Shown here piece after piece: positions 5,830-6,569 of a DNA stretch of 6,569 nt (its first letter is position 1; every line of letters begins with the position of its first letter). A program made the translations under genes and the position numbers. Below the pieces are notes generated by a model, which had not been told where the DNA came from, searched no databases, and was given only the letters and a program-made list of their open reading frames with translations. This stretch comes from an uncultured Rikenellaceae bacterium (GTDB lineage: Bacteria > Bacteroidota > Bacteroidia > Bacteroidales > Rikenellaceae): contig CAMQVM010000092.1 of the NCBI GenBank assembly GCA_947038135.1, positions 1 through 6,569 of the forward strand, written 5' to 3'.

Positions 5830-6569
5830 ATGAAAAACTATGCAAAACACATCTTTGGAGAGGCTCCATCTCAGCGAAAAACAACTAGAAACTTTTTATT
5901 TGAACTAAAAAACTTTGATGAGAAAAATAGAACATTATATAGAAAATTCTATTCATCAAAACAGAACAGACATTACAATTCCGTTTATGCATTAATATTA
6001 GTAACCTGGACGTTATATTTTATATTTTATCTGCATTTAGCATCTTATGTGAAAATACCTGGTGCTTTTAACACACTAGGTATCCTAGCTATAATAGCAA
6101 ACATGATATGTCAATTAATCATGGCTATTTCGTTAATGCAGTACTGGCTTAGGTTTACACAAAAATATGATATTATGGTCTACAACAAGGAGTATAAAGG
6201 AACAATGGGGCAAAAGGCATTTGAAGATGTTTCTGATTACGATATTCAATTTTGTCTTCTATCTGAGATTTTCCGCAAATACAATAAACACATATGTTAC
6301 AATCAATTAAAAGAAATGATTTCATTACTAGAGAAAGATTGCAATTATGTCTCAAAGCCTAAGACGATAAGTATGTTGAAGCTTACTTATTTAATTGCAG
6401 GGATTGCATTACCAGTTACAACTTCACTTAGTACTATGTATATCACAAATGCATACGGTAAAGAGGATATATTAAAAATTTTACCAACACTTGGTTTCTA
6501 TGTAATTATTGCGATAGTCTATATTTATGTAAAGATCGGAAGAGCGTCGTGTAGGGAAAGAGTGTTAAG
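5830..6569 (+). CDS. unrecognised four-segment membrane protein, 3' end replaced by adapter
   Basis: The frame opens at ATG 5830 and has no stop to the window end (246 codons), but only codons 1-234 are genuine because adapter sequence begins at 6533. A charged, soluble N-terminus (1-50) is followed by two hydrophobic segments (about 52-72, YALILVTWTLYFIFYLHLA, and 80-107), a polar middle of some 70 residues (108-180, including KYDIMVYNKEYKG and EIFRKYNKHICYN), and two more segments (181-205 and 214-234). There is no signal peptide. The expected topology is cytoplasmic N-terminus, helical hairpin, cytoplasmic middle domain, helical hairpin. I do not recognise the family. It is transcribed away from the phage structural operon and is more AT-rich than it, so it may be a phage accessory (moron-like) gene or a flanking host gene. 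Confidence 0.75.
   Translation, partial: MKNYAKHIFGEAPSQRKTTRNFLFELKNFDEKNRTLYRKFYSSKQNRHYNSVYALILVTWTLYFIFYLHLASYVKIPGAFNTLGILAIIANMICQLIMAISLMQYWLRFTQKYDIMVYNKEYKGTMGQKAFEDVSDYDIQFCLLSEIFRKYNKHICYNQLKEMISLLEKDCNYVSKPKTISMLKLTYLIAGIALPVTTSLSTMYITNAYGKEDILKILPTLGFYVIIAIVYIYVKIGRASCRERVL
6533..6569. other. Illumina TruSeq adapter read-through (sequencing artefact)
   Basis: From 6533 the sequence reads AGATCGGAAGAGCGTCGTGT and continues GTAGGGAAAGAGTGT-like to 6565, matching the reverse complement of the Illumina universal adapter. The last four bases (TAAG) do not continue the adapter. In frame it translates to IGRASCRERV, a peptide well known in databases from untrimmed adapters. This marks an assembly or read end, not biology. 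Confidence 0.97.

Noticed and set aside
5638..5850. Minus-strand frame of 70 codons in the divergent gap
   Set aside because: It begins inside the plus-strand membrane-protein gene, ends in the AT-rich gap, and its Phe/Tyr/Asn-rich composition looks like translated AT-rich DNA.
1..6569. CRISPR arrays, insertion sequences or attachment sites
   Set aside because: No regularly spaced repeats, transposase-like frames or flanking direct repeats were seen; the tRNA-like element is inside the structural operon, so it is unlikely to be an integration site.

Overview
The window is part of the virion-assembly region of a tailed phage or prophage that infects Bacteroidota, probably a siphovirus with a long tail. 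The Bacteroidota assignment rests on AT-rich DNA, TAnnTTTG-type promoter boxes, few Shine-Dalgarno sequences before the genes, and capsid and tail proteins resembling those of Bacteroides/Prevotella-type prophages. The family assignments are from memory of protein patterns; no search was run.

Layout. Positions 1-5461 hold one operon on the minus strand, so it reads right to left: scaffold-like protein (5461-4817), small head decoration-like protein (4797-4417), major capsid protein (4405-3104), four short head-tail connector and tail-completion genes (3091-1616), major tail (tube) protein candidate (1604-1044), an intergenic gap with a tRNA-like element (about 1043-906), the tail assembly chaperone pair expressed through a -1 frameshift (905-166), and the N-terminus of the tape measure protein (166-1, cut by the left edge). 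Several junctions overlap as ATGA or TAATG, which suggests translational coupling. The order capsid, connectors, tube, chaperones, tape measure is the standard siphovirus order.

Region 5462-5829 is a divergent AT-rich intergenic region. It has a promoter-like box for each direction and a small inverted repeat. To its right a plus-strand gene starts at 5830. It encodes an unrecognised membrane protein with about four membrane segments and stays open to the window end.

The last 33-37 bases (6533-6569) are not biological: they match the Illumina TruSeq adapter. The window therefore ends at an assembly end, and the true C-terminus of the membrane protein is unknown.

Most notable observations: (1) an approximately 53-nt tRNA-like structure at 929-981, minus strand, with a perfect T-arm, a 7-bp acceptor stem and a D-like arm but no anticodon arm, lying between the tail tube and chaperone genes; (2) a T9 slippery run at 445-453 that fuses the chaperone to an otherwise unannotated 93-codon frame; (3) the adapter at the right end; (4) the divergent membrane-protein gene where a terminase/portal module might be expected.
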